A stretch of 56,522 nucleotides of DNA. Origin: CAZNPU01 sp964575335. GTDB lineage: Bacteria > Planctomycetota > Phycisphaerae > Phycisphaerales > SM1A02. The stretch spans positions 1 to 56,522 of the forward strand of contig CAZNPU010000024.1 in the NCBI GenBank assembly GCA_964575335.1, given 5' to 3'. Each line of letters begins with the position of its first letter. Position 1 is the stretch's first letter. The position numbers were made by a program, and so were the translations under genes. Positions 33,989-44,000 of the stretch are shown in pieces. Under the pieces are notes generated by a model that was given only the letters and a program-made list of their open reading frames with translations, made no database searches and was not told the DNA's origin.

Positions 33989-34846
33989 ATGCGCGCACGA
34001 AGTTTCACACTGCTGGAAATACTCATTGCCATTGTGCTGCTCCTGGCCCTGGGAGCGCTTGTGTTTCCGTGGCTTGCTGATTCGCTGGAAGAGCGTGCAT
34101 TTGAAACAGCTGCCGACGCCACCAGTGAACAACTTATGCTGGCGCGTGCTCACGCACAGGCCACCGGCACGCCGGTTGAGGTTCGGTATCGGGCCGACAC
34201 TTCACAGGTGCAGGTGCGGTTTTTTGAACCGTGGCTGCCGGGGTTTGATGCCACGAAACTAACGGAATCAGCAGAGCCAGGACAGAAACGCGCCGCTTCC
34301 GGTCTGACGGGCGCTGCGGAAGCGCGCGATCAGAAGACGATCACTGAATCGTGGGCGAATCGCGTGCTGGGGCCTGGCGTGCAGATTGTCGCTCAGCCGC
34401 CGACGGAATTCCGTTCATCGCAATCGGATGTGGGCAAGCCGCTGGCTCGTGAGGAGTACCAGACGCTGGACGATCTCATGGGCAATCAGGACGTGCGCCT
34501 GGCGGTTTTCATGCCCGACGGCTCGGCCATCATGACCGCGCCGGTCTGGATTACAGACGCCGACGGCCGCCTGGGCCTGCTCCGCATCAATCCGTGGAGC
34601 GGCCTGCCGATTTTCGAGCGCCTTGCCAATGTTGGCGATCAACCCGCCTCAAGCGCGTCCGATGATGATGCGGAAGATGCGCGTCTTGATGGTCCGACAG
34701 CCAGCAACGGGCGTTCCGGTTCCGGCAGGCCCGGCCGCACATCGTCGCGTGATCAGACCGGCGGGGCTGAATGGTCACATAATCGCCCGCCATCGGGCGG
34801 AGCTGACGCGTGGGATGATCAGGACAGATCATTCCCCAATAACTAA
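33989..34846 (+). CDS. gspH: minor pseudopilin GspH-like
   Basis: A 285-aa minor pseudopilin by position and N-terminus: MRARS|FTLLEILIAIVLLLALG, Glu at +5. The residue before the cleavage point is Ser instead of the normal Gly, which should make processing poor. The following ~200 residues are beta-rich (TPVEVRYRADTSQVQVRF, DVRLAVFMPDGSAIM). The last ~70 residues are a disordered Ser/Asp/Gly/Arg-rich tail not usual for GspH. A GGAAGG ten bases upstream supports the start. It lies 31 bases after gspG. Confidence 0.82.
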   Translation: MRARSFTLLEILIAIVLLLALGALVFPWLADSLEERAFETAADATSEQLMLARAHAQATGTPVEVRYRADTSQVQVRFFEPWLPGFDATKLTESAEPGQKRAASGLTGAAEARDQKTITESWANRVLGPGVQIVAQPPTEFRSSQSDVGKPLAREEYQTLDDLMGNQDVRLAVFMPDGSAIMTAPVWITDADGRLGLLRINPWSGLPIFERLANVGDQPASSASDDDAEDARLDGPTASNGRSGSGRPGRTSSRDQTGGAEWSHNRPPSGGADAWDDQDRSFPNN

Positions 34847-35044
34847 GCGCTGGCTCTGTTGTTGCAGACAGCGGTTTCGCTGCAGGATGCAGGTTCCAGC
34901 GTGTACGATCCGGCGCATCGTGCGCAGCAGGCGCATGTGCAGCAATGGAAATGGAGCTGTCAATTCCGATCAAAGGCCGTGCACAGTTGTTGTGTTGCCG
35001 TCGCTTGGTTGCCGTTGTTCAGTTGTCTGACTTCCCGCTTTCGT

Positions 35045-35602
35045 ATGGACAGGATGATGCGACGCCTCCCGGATACATCAGGGCGCTGTCGGCGGGGCGG
35101 GATTCTCTTTGAAGTGGTGGTGTCGCTGGCGCTTTTCGGCGCAGCGGCGGCATTCACGCTCGGCGCGGTGCGATCGGTGTTTCATTCCCTGCGAACATCG
35201 CAGTTGCAGCAGCAGGCCATCGATCTGGCGCGATCCAAAATGGCGGAACTGGAAGCGGGGTTGATCACCCTGGCTGACCTGCGCGGGCAAAGCGGCGGGA
35301 GCGGCATCGGTTCTTTCGATACGCTCGACCGTGAAGTGGCCGGAGGCGGTTCGGCTGCGGGTCAGGCTCCGTTGCGATGGGCATTCGAACTCAAGACCCA
35401 TCGCACCGAGTTCACGGGTTTGTCGCTGATAGAGCTGACGGTCCGCGAGGATCGACCGGCCCAGGACGATCCAGCAGCGACGCCGCCGGTGCAATTCACG
35501 CTGCGTCAGCTCGTAGCGTTGCGCGAAGTCGATGCCGAATCGTATCACTCCGATACAGCAGTGGATCGCACCAGTTCGCCCGTAGAATGGGGGAGGCCAT
35601 GA
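35045..35602 (+). CDS. gspI: minor pseudopilin GspI-like
   Basis: A 185-aa minor pseudopilin, assigned from its place between H and J and from its signal: RRG18|GILFEVVVSLALFGAAAAF, with Glu at +5. The helix is followed by LQQQAIDLARSKMAELEAG, which is typical of GspI (ARxKMxELE). The rest is a small beta domain. The frame is open back to 34859; I start at 35045 because of the leader length. The 198-base gap before it may hold a promoter. Its stop overlaps gspJ by ATGA. Confidence 0.85.
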   Translation: MDRMMRRLPDTSGRCRRGGILFEVVVSLALFGAAAAFTLGAVRSVFHSLRTSQLQQQAIDLARSKMAELEAGLITLADLRGQSGGSGIGSFDTLDREVAGGGSAAGQAPLRWAFELKTHRTEFTGLSLIELTVREDRPAQDDPAATPPVQFTLRQLVALREVDAESYHSDTAVDRTSSPVEWGRP

Positions 35603-36507
35603 GCGCAGGACACAGGCACAATCTGAACGCGGGAATTCAAGCGATGAAGTGCGCACGTCGTGTGCGCTTTGTTCAACGTTCGAGGTTCAATATCGCGCAA
35701 GTTCATCGCGGTTTTACGCTGATAGAGGTGCTCATCGCCATCGCGCTGACGATGGTGCTGGTGGGAAGCATGTTCGGTTTTCTCTTCGACATGCTTCGGT
35801 CTCGCAGTATGGCGATGGATCAGGTCCATCAGCAGCGGGCAGCGACGACGGTGATCGAGCGTCTGGAGCAGGACGCATTCTGCAGCCTGGTTGGCGATCA
35901 TGTAGTCGGCCCCGGCGTGCGAGGCAATGAAACGCGGCTTCGGCTGCTGACCCGCAGCGTTGCGACCTATCTGGCGGGACGAAACGAAGATGCCTCCGAT
36001 GTCCTGGCTGATTTGCAGTTTGTTGAGTATCGATTTGATCGGGCTAATAAGCGCATCGAGCTGCGGCGAGGTTCTGCAGGTACAGGCGCATCGTCCACGT
36101 CCGAATCCTTCGATGATTTTGCCCCGCTTGCTGGCGTCATTCACAAGCTTCGCTTTCGATATCACGATGGCCAGGCCTGGCGAAGTTCGTTCGACAGTCT
36201 CGCTGCCGGCCGGCTGCCTGATGCCATTGAAGTTGCCATCTGGTTCAATCCGCTGCCTGAAGAAGCAGCGCTTGATGATCTGCTGGGATCGGATCGGGAC
36301 GTTTCAACAGCGGATGACAGCGATGATCGCCCATCGGGCAATTTTGATGAATATGTCCATGCGATGCTGAGCGATCTGGAGTTGCGTGATGATCCGCCGC
36401 CGGATCGCATTCGCGTGGTGCTGGTGCCGGATGCTGACGCAGATGAGCAATCGGCATCGGTGCAGGGCGATGGCGGAGACCCCATTAATCCGGAGGCAGC
36501 GCCATGA
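35599..36507 (+). CDS. gspJ: minor pseudopilin GspJ-like
   Basis: A 302-aa minor pseudopilin. The leader is long (38 residues) before G38|FTLIEVLIAIALTMVLVGSM; an in-frame ATG at 35644 would shorten it to a more ordinary length. The globular part contains the GspJ-like VEYRFDRANKRIELRRGSAG and LRFRYHDGQAWRSSFD. It ends with an acidic tail (DADEQSASVQGDGGD). It overlaps both gspI and gspK by ATGA, a tight translational unit I-J-K that would form the pseudopilus tip. Confidence 0.88.
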   Translation: MSAGHRHNLNAGIQAMKCARRVRFVQRSRFNIAQVHRGFTLIEVLIAIALTMVLVGSMFGFLFDMLRSRSMAMDQVHQQRAATTVIERLEQDAFCSLVGDHVVGPGVRGNETRLRLLTRSVATYLAGRNEDASDVLADLQFVEYRFDRANKRIELRRGSAGTGASSTSESFDDFAPLAGVIHKLRFRYHDGQAWRSSFDSLAAGRLPDAIEVAIWFNPLPEEAALDDLLGSDRDVSTADDSDDRPSGNFDEYVHAMLSDLELRDDPPPDRIRVVLVPDADADEQSASVQGDGGDPINPEAAP

Positions 36508-38087
36508 CAAAGGCATCGCGATACAACGCATCGCGCCGAGCATTCGTGCTTCTGGCTGTGCTGGTCATTGTGGGCTGTGCGCTGCTGGTGGCTACCGGCG
36601 TGGTGTTTCTCGCGCAGGCTGACGTTGCAGGTTCTGCAGGCGCAGCCGACGCAGCGCAATCGCGTGCCCTGGCGTGGTCGGGTTTGCAGGCGGTCATGAG
36701 TCGGCTGAACGATCAGCGCGATCGCATACTCAACAGCGAACTGCCGCAGCTTGATGAGCAGTACGTCATCTACGAAACCGATGATCGGCTTGGCGTTGTT
36801 CGCTTACTGCCCATGGCGGCGGGCACATTCGCGCCCGAAGCGGGCAAGCTGGATTTGAACAGCGTCACAGCCGAGATGCTCGCAAATACAGGGCTGATCG
36901 ATCAGGCCGCCGCGGCAGAAATCACAGCGTATCGCGATGCCGGCCAATCAAAGCGGCAGTTTCAGTCGATTGCGGAACTCCTGCGTGTGCCTGCTGCAGC
37001 GATCACGCCGGAGATGATCTTCGGCCCGATCGAATCCATCAGCATCACGGACGATGCGCATCGCATTTCGTCTTCGCCTGCTGAGCGCAGCGCCGGAAGG
37101 CTGGACGATCAACCGCTCCGCGGCCTTGCAGACGTGTTGACGGTCTTCAGCATTGAACCAGTGCTGCAGCGGGACGGGTCGCTGCGAATCAACTTGAACC
37201 AGCCGTGGTCGGAAGCGCTAGCTGAGCGGATCGAGCGACAATTCGGCACAGAAGCAGTGTCTGTGCTCAAGGGCATGATGGAAAGCGGAATGAGATTTGA
37301 GAACGACGCTGCCATCATTCGAGCGCTTCGCGCATTACGCATTTCGCCGGAGCAGTGGCCGAACATCATCGACGCCTTGACCACAACTGCAGATCAATAC
37401 CGACTGGGCCGCCTGGACATCAATACCGCTCCGCTTGAAGCCTTGCAGGCATTGCCGGGTGTCTCGGTCGAGCAGGCTGCTCAGATGGCAAGCACACGCG
37501 ATGAACTGCCCCAGGAGCAGCGGCAGACGATCGCCTGGCCGGTGACGACTCGGATTCTTCCGGAGGAGACGCTGGAGAACCTTGCTGATCTCATCACAAC
37601 GCGATGCTGGATCTATCGCGTGCGGATCGCTGCAGGAGAGGTGGCGGCAGACGAGCCGGAAGGTCCCATGCGACGGCCAGTGGTGATCGAAGCGGTCATC
37701 GATCTGTCCTCGCCAAAACCTCGCGTAGCCTATCTGCGGGACGTGACGTCGCTGCAGCATGCAGCCCGAATCGCTCTCTCAACAGCGTCTGCTGAGCCGG
37801 CAGCGTTGAGCGATACGCTCTTTGCCGAGCCTTTCGGCGTCTCGGAAAGCGTGCGAAGCGATCGAAATGACACCGCCTCCGGAACCGGAACCGGAATCGG
37901 GATCGCCGATGATGCTGCGCTTCTGAATTCGTCAGCAAATACGCAGCCGCGGGAATCCGATGCCGCAACCAGACCGCTGGCCGCTCCAGGCGATCCGGAA
38001 GACGCCGCAGCGATGCAGCAGCCTGGCGGGAGATCGCCTGCAACGCCGCCACGCAGGCCCGTCGGCCGCTGGCGACCGGTGAGATGA
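36504..38087 (+). CDS. gspK: minor pseudopilin GspK-like
   Basis: A 527-aa protein, larger than the usual ~330. The N-terminus is RRA|FVLLAVLVIVGCALLVA with no Glu at +5, as expected for GspK, but Ala rather than Gly before the cleavage site. The central region has the T2SSK pattern with helix-hairpin-helix parts (GKLDLNSVTAEMLANTGLID, RLDINTAPLEALQALPGVS). The C-terminal ~130 residues are low-complexity, Ala/Ser/Thr/Pro-rich, ending in a basic Pro/Arg tail. In other systems GspK caps the pseudopilus tip. No stop or frameshift. Confidence 0.88.
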   Translation: MTKASRYNASRRAFVLLAVLVIVGCALLVATGVVFLAQADVAGSAGAADAAQSRALAWSGLQAVMSRLNDQRDRILNSELPQLDEQYVIYETDDRLGVVRLLPMAAGTFAPEAGKLDLNSVTAEMLANTGLIDQAAAAEITAYRDAGQSKRQFQSIAELLRVPAAAITPEMIFGPIESISITDDAHRISSSPAERSAGRLDDQPLRGLADVLTVFSIEPVLQRDGSLRINLNQPWSEALAERIERQFGTEAVSVLKGMMESGMRFENDAAIIRALRALRISPEQWPNIIDALTTTADQYRLGRLDINTAPLEALQALPGVSVEQAAQMASTRDELPQEQRQTIAWPVTTRILPEETLENLADLITTRCWIYRVRIAAGEVAADEPEGPMRRPVVIEAVIDLSSPKPRVAYLRDVTSLQHAARIALSTASAEPAALSDTLFAEPFGVSESVRSDRNDTASGTGTGIGIADDAALLNSSANTQPRESDAATRPLAAPGDPEDAAAMQQPGGRSPATPPRRPVGRWRPVR

Positions 38088-38178
38088 AATGAGGCGGGAT
38101 TGGAAGAAATGGAATGAAAAGATGCGGTTTTGCGCTGCAACCGCGCATGTCAGTCTTCACTATCTTATGAGGTCAAGA

Positions 38179-38190
38179 GTGCAATTGCAC
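38179..38190. promoter_or_regulatory. palindrome between gspK and gspL, possible operator
   Basis: GTGCAATTGCAC is a perfect 12-bp palindrome, followed at once by AATTGTG. It lies in the 242-base gap between gspK and gspL (38088-38329), where a separate promoter for the gspL-M-D part would be expected. A hairpin formed by GCGGTT and AACCGC lies about 60 bases further upstream. Confidence 0.4.
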
Positions 38191-38329
38191 AATTGTGTCA
38201 GACTTCGGCGGGCAGCGTATTCAACGCAGGCATGACTTGGGGTAGGATACATTTCTGGCAGGAGGCCGACCGCATCCACGTCGTGAGGGGCTGGTGATTG
38301 TTCGGGTTGCGGTTGCGTGAGGAGAACGT

Positions 38330-40000
38330 ATGGGTACACGAAACGCCATCGCGATCGAACTGGGGCGGCGGCGGCTCCGCGCCGTGCTGGCATCGCGGGG
38401 GCGTGGCGGTCGGTTGAAGGTCCGGCGTGTGCTTCTTGATGACGTGCCCGCTGAGGTGGATCGTGATGATCCCGCTGCCGTCGGCGCATGGCTGGGCAAA
38501 CAGTTGAAGCAGGCCGGTTTTCCCAGCGGCAAGGCCATCTTCGCCATTGGACGTGACCACGTCGTCCTGAAGCGCTTTACGCTGCCCACGCTTGATCGCG
38601 ATGAATTGCCCGACATGACGCGGCTGACGCTGCAGCGTGAACTTCCATTCGACACCGATGATGCAGTGATCGATTTTGTTCCCATCGATCACAGCGACAT
38701 CCACACAACCGTGCTCGCTGCCGCAGTTCCCAATGCGGTGATTGACTTCACGCGCGCCATGGCCAAGGCGGCCAGCGTGGGAATCGAGCGCATCTCATTG
38801 CGCGCACTGGGCTGCCTTGCATTGTTCAGAGCGATGAACGGACAGCAGAAGGACGCTGCTGCTGATTTCATCATCGACATCACCGGCGAGGGCGTGGAGT
38901 TTTGCCTTGTCGCCAGGAACGCGGTGCAGTTCTCTCGCGCTGCGGAAGTGCCCCACCCGCAGGACCAGCTTGCGATTGCGGAAGCGGTGGTGACCGAAGC
39001 GCGTCGAACGTGGATGAGCTATCGCGTCACCGAAGACGCTCTCGATGTGCAGTCCGTCGTGCTGCTGGGCGATGAACGCGTCAGTGACTACGCCGCTAAA
39101 CCGCTTGGCGAGATGCTCAAGCTGCCGGCACAGTTGCTGCGCGAGCATCCGCTGGTTGACGCAACCGATCAGAACGTCAATCGCGTTTGGCCGCTGCTGG
39201 GATTGCTGCTTGAAGTAAGCAACGGCGCGACGTCGATCGATTTCGCCAATCCTCGCCGCGCTCCTGATCTGCATGCCCGCGCTCGCATGCGGCGGCTGCT
39301 GGTTGCGACGCTTCTTCTTGTGGTTGGCGGGCTGGCATTCACCGCAGCCAGGCGCGATCTGCAGGCGCTGGAGCGCAAAGTCAACGCCTTGCGAACCGAG
39401 CAGCAGCAGCTTGCTCCGAACAACAACCGCTATCAGCGCGATCTGGCCAAACTCATGCACCTTGAGCGCTGGATGAGCGTGCGGGCCAACTGGCTCGATC
39501 ACGCAGCGTATCTGGCGAGCATCGCACCATCGCCCGATCGCGCTGTGTTTGATACCTGGACAGGTCAATTGACATTCAACGGCGTGGTGTACGATCGGCA
39601 GGCGAACCGATGGGCCGCCGACTACAACATGGTCATCAGCATCGACGGTGAAGCCCGCGATCGTGAGACTGCGGACGCTTTTCGCGATGCGCTGACCAAA
39701 GACCCGTTCTACACCGCCAGCACGGCTGGAGCTGATCGGACCGGCGGGCGGCGCCTGCCATTTGGCTTTACCTATCGCCTGCGGACCGCTGTCGGCTCGC
39801 CGATGAAAGCTGCAGACACGGCCAAGGAAACCCCAAAAGCGCCGGCGCGGGGTCAGAACGCATCAACGTCTGCAGCCGCCGCTACGGATCAGGACGAACG
39901 CGATCAGTCGGCGACAAATAGCAGCGATGTGCAGCAGTCGCACGCTGTCAGCGCTGGAACGCAGTCGGCAGAGGGGCCGGAGGAGGAGGCGAGCCGATGA
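38330..40000 (+). CDS. gspL: GspL/PilM-like assembly platform protein
   Basis: A 556-aa protein. Residues 1-300 form an actin-like cytoplasmic domain of the PilM/GspL type (NAIAIELGRRRLRAVLASRG, VLKRFTLPTLDRDELPDM, LPFDTDDAVIDFVPI, AAAVPNAVIDFTRAM), with the strong LQRELPF pattern of PilM. One membrane helix lies at about 321-340 (LLVATLLLVVGGLAFTAA). A periplasmic coiled coil and ferredoxin-like domain follow, then a disordered tail. GspL normally recruits GspE to the platform. A GGAG before the ATG supports the start. The stop overlaps gspM by ATGA. Confidence 0.87.
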   Translation: MGTRNAIAIELGRRRLRAVLASRGRGGRLKVRRVLLDDVPAEVDRDDPAAVGAWLGKQLKQAGFPSGKAIFAIGRDHVVLKRFTLPTLDRDELPDMTRLTLQRELPFDTDDAVIDFVPIDHSDIHTTVLAAAVPNAVIDFTRAMAKAASVGIERISLRALGCLALFRAMNGQQKDAAADFIIDITGEGVEFCLVARNAVQFSRAAEVPHPQDQLAIAEAVVTEARRTWMSYRVTEDALDVQSVVLLGDERVSDYAAKPLGEMLKLPAQLLREHPLVDATDQNVNRVWPLLGLLLEVSNGATSIDFANPRRAPDLHARARMRRLLVATLLLVVGGLAFTAARRDLQALERKVNALRTEQQQLAPNNNRYQRDLAKLMHLERWMSVRANWLDHAAYLASIAPSPDRAVFDTWTGQLTFNGVVYDRQANRWAADYNMVISIDGEARDRETADAFRDALTKDPFYTASTAGADRTGGRRLPFGFTYRLRTAVGSPMKAADTAKETPKAPARGQNASTSAAAATDQDERDQSATNSSDVQQSHAVSAGTQSAEGPEEEASR

Positions 40001-40959
40001 ATCGATCGCTTCGCATTGTGCTTATCCTGTTGGCCGCGATCGCTGGCGGCTTGCTGATCTTCAATCAGGTCAACACGCATTATCTCAGCAAGCGCAAGGC
40101 TCATCTGTCCACGATCGACAACCTCACGACGCGGCTTGCTGCATATCAGAAAAACGCTCGCGACCATGTGCGCGTCAAGGGTGAGCTTCAGGCCATCATC
40201 GATCGCACGCTGGGCGGCAGCATCGAGATCGTTGACCATCGGCTGCGCACGCGCCTCAACCGTCTGGCGGAGCAGGCGCAGTTGCAGAGTCCCACGGTGG
40301 GCACGGGAAGCTCCGGATCGGCCAGACGATCGCCCGCTGCCAGTGCGTTTCGCAGCTTTCGCGACCTGTACGTAGAAATTGATTTTGTGGAAGTTGAAGG
40401 CTGGATTTCCGGCACGGGAACATTCGAACAGGCGTTGCGCCTGATTGACGCCATTGAAGCTGAGCCGTGGATCAAGCGGATCAATCAGATCAGGCTTGAT
40501 CCGAAAGACAACGGCAACCGGTTCGATGTATCGCTTCGGCTGACGACGCTGTTCTTGCCGGGGCAGACGCCGGATCCGGATGCACATTTGTCGCCTGTTC
40601 CCACTGAATTTGAGCGATTGGCGGTGTTTCTGCAAAGCAATCCATTTCGCGTGCCGCCGCCTGCGCCGGTTGCAGAACCGCCCCAGCAGGCCAGAACTGA
40701 AGCGCCGCCGCAACATACGCCGACATTCCCATATCAGCGCTGGAAACTCACGGGCGTAGCGCACGGCCCAAACGGACCGGAGGTCTGGCTGCTGGATGCG
40801 GAGTCAAAGGAAACTCGAGTGCTCAGTATGAGTGAGAAGCTGCACGAGATGGAGTTGATGGCCATTGAGACCGACAGCGCGGTGTTTCGGATCGGCGAGA
40901 AGCATGTGCGCATTGCGGTGGGGAGCCGGATGAACGAAAGGACGCCGGCACGTCAATAG
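39997..40959 (+). CDS. gspM: GspM/PilO-like assembly platform protein
   Basis: A 320-aa bitopic membrane protein: one helix at about residues 5-23 (LRIVLILLAAIAGGLLIF), then a coiled coil (HLSTIDNLTTRLAAYQKNARD) and a ferredoxin-like domain (YVEIDFVEVEGWISGTGTFE, ALRLIDAIEAEPWIKRINQI), as in GspM and PilO. The C-terminal ~120 residues contain a Pro-rich linker and a second small beta domain (YQRWKLTGVAHGPNGPEVWL) similar in type to pilus-assembly PilP/GspC parts, so this gene may also supply a GspC-like contact with the secretin. That is inference. It lies 56 bases before the giant secretin gene. Confidence 0.82.
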   Translation: MNRSLRIVLILLAAIAGGLLIFNQVNTHYLSKRKAHLSTIDNLTTRLAAYQKNARDHVRVKGELQAIIDRTLGGSIEIVDHRLRTRLNRLAEQAQLQSPTVGTGSSGSARRSPAASAFRSFRDLYVEIDFVEVEGWISGTGTFEQALRLIDAIEAEPWIKRINQIRLDPKDNGNRFDVSLRLTTLFLPGQTPDPDAHLSPVPTEFERLAVFLQSNPFRVPPPAPVAEPPQQARTEAPPQHTPTFPYQRWKLTGVAHGPNGPEVWLLDAESKETRVLSMSEKLHEMELMAIETDSAVFRIGEKHVRIAVGSRMNERTPARQ

Positions 40960-41015
40960 GGCGTTGCTGGATTGAAGACAGGGTTTCGCCTTGCGGCGGA
41001 CGATAAGGAGTCAGG

Positions 41016-44000
41016 ATGCGACCCAAAGCAGTGTCAGTGTTGTTGGTGTGGGCCGCCGTCTGGGGATCGCTGGCGGTGCAGGTTCATGCGCAGGATTCGC
41101 CGGCGCTGCAGCAGCCGCCGTCTGTGACTTCGGAATCGCAGTCGGCCAGCGACGATGCTGCGGCGGCCTCGAACGCCGCAAGCGAGAAGATCCGCTTCAA
41201 TTTCAAAGGCGCGACATTTCAGCAGGTAATCGAATTCTTCTCCCGTTCGACCGGGCTGCCGGTGATTTGGCAGGCCCAGCCGCCTGAGGGAACGCTCGAT
41301 TACCTCTCGCCTGAAGCATACGACCAGGCTGAAGCGCTTCGCGTGCTCAACATCATTCTGCAATCCAAGGGCGTGATGCTGCGCGTGAGCGAGCAGATGC
41401 TGTACCTGCAGACGCTTCAGGACATGCAGAAATCCGACATACCAACCTTTGTCGGCAAGTTGCCCGAGGAGGTCACTTCCGATCAGATCATCACGGTGGT
41501 TCGCCCGCTCAAGATCGCTCTGGCCAAGCCCATGGCGGAGCGATTGGCGGCCATGGTGGCCCAGTATGGCGCAGTTACCGCGATGGAGCAGCAAAACGCG
41601 CTGGTGATTACCGAAACCGCTGCGAACGTGCGGCGGCTGCTCACGATTATCGACCAGCTCGACATGTCTGATCCCGACGGCGCGGTGGAAATCTTCCCCA
41701 TCAAGCACGCCCGCGCTTCGGAGCTGATGACGCCCCTGCGTGCTTTGCTCAGCACGAAGGTGGAGAAGTACGTCGTTAATGAAAAAGGTCAGCAGGTCAA
41801 GATCGAAGATACGGAAATGCCCGGGCTGGCCATTACCGCTGACGACCGCACCAATGCGATCATCTCCAAGGGATCGCAGAATCGCATCGATCAGCTTCGC
41901 GACGCAATCAATCTGCTTGACGTGCCTGCTGCAGGCAACGCGCGCACGATGCGGACAAGGCAGTTGCATCGGATCACGCCGGCGGAAGCGGCAGCGAAGC
42001 TCAACCAGTTGTATCAGAAGCTCGACAATAACCAGCGGCCGACCGTGCTAACGCTTGATGATGCCATGAAGGTGGCGATCGTGGGCGATGAAGCCGCTGT
42101 TGCAGAAGGCTTCCTGCTGCTTCGTGAGCTTGACGGCGACGCAGCCGGCGCTGCTGCTGCGACGGATGCCGAACCGGTCATGGCGGTCATCAATCTCCAG
42201 CGAGCCAACTCCAATGAGGTTCTCCGCGCAATCAGCAGCCTTTTGAACAAGCGGCAGCAGATGTCGATGAAACTCGTCGCGGGCCTTGATGGTCGATCGA
42301 TCATCGTCGCAGGCCCGGCGGGCGATGTTGATGCGGTGCGGTCGCTTGTGCCGGTGCTTGATCGCCAGGGACCGGCGGACCGGCAGGTGCGGTTGCTGCG
42401 TCTGGCCAGCGGCGATCCACGCGCCATCATCAGGCAGGCCCGGCGCATGTTTGATGAACAGCGCACCAATGATGACGATGAGCAGATGGAACTGACCTGC
42501 GAACTCGACAGCAGTTCGCGCGTGGTCACGATGATCGGTTCGCAGCGTGCTCTGGACGCATTCACCGACATCGTGCAGCAAATCGAAAGCAACATCGTCA
42601 TTGACCGCGAGGCGAGAACGTTCGAGCTTGCCAACGTCCTGCCCAGTGAGATCATCTCTCCGCTGACCTCACTGGCCAATCAGTTGCTCAGGCCGACCGA
42701 CGGCTCGCAGTTCATCCCGCCGACATTCACCGCTGTTGACCAGCTCAACATGCTCGTGGTGACCGCCACGCCGGAGCAGCTTGCCATGCTGGAGTCGGTG
42801 ATCGGCAATCTCGACGCCTCGCGAGCCGAGGGCACAACGCCGCCGCTTCGCCTGCTTCAGCTTCGCATTGCCGATGCGGGCAATCTGGCCAATGTGATCA
42901 TGCGGCAATACAACCAGCGGCCGCCTGCGGAGCGCAAGGCCAAGCCTGTGAACGTTGCAGCCGATCATTCCACCAACTCGCTGATTCTTTCGGTGCATCC
43001 CGACGTGATGCCGGAGATTCAGGCGATTGTGGATGAACTCAACAAGACCGAGCGCACCGACCTGGAAGGCCGGGAGATTCGCATTTTCCCGTTGAAGGTG
43101 GCGCGGGCTGAAGAACTGGCAAAGACGATCGATGAGATGTTCCCCCAGCCGCCTCCGCCGGTTGACATTCGCGGCCGGCCGCAGCCGCATCTGCAGAAGC
43201 CGCGCGAGGTCGTGGTGCGGGCCGATCCGCAGACCAACTCGCTGATCGTCGATGCGCCGATTCAGCGGATGGCGGGCTTTGAGCAACTGGTGGAGCAACT
43301 GGATCGTCAGCAGTTTGTTGAGGAAACGCAGGTGCGCACCTATGCGGTGGTGCACGCAGATCTCAACGCGCTGGCCAATACATTGCGGCAGCTGGCTGCG
43401 TCGCGTGCGCTGTTGCCTGAAGGTCAGGATCAGCGCGTGCCCATCACCATCACCGTTGAGCCGATGAGCCAGACGCTGATCGTGGCTGGACCGGTCAACA
43501 TTTTCGAGCGCGTCGATCAGGTGATGAAGGAGCTTGACGTCAAGCGGTCCGGCCCCGCCACCACGCTGCGCATCTTCAAGCTCAGCAACGCCAGAGCCGA
43601 CGCCATTGCCGACATGCTGCGCGACGTGCTGACGACGCGCATTCGTCAGGATGTCGACGTGCCCGGCGGCGCAGTCAACATGCAGTCGCTGCTGAACATC
43701 AGCGCTGATCGCAAGAGCAATACGCTGATCATTTCCGCGCCCGAAGCGGTGATGCCGGTGGCGGAGCAGGTGATTCGGCAGCTTGATGACAGCGTGTCAT
43801 CGCTGGGCGATCCGGTGGTGCGCGTGCGTCCGGTGCGTTATGCCAACGCGGCATCGCTCAGCGCGACGCTGAACGCGGCACTGGTCGGCGTTATCAGCAA
43901 AGCCACCGGCGAACCGATGTCCGTGAAGCTGGTCCCCGCGCCCGATGCGTCAGCCATTCTCATGGTGGGATTGGAGCCGGATTTGGCGGAAGTGGAGCAG

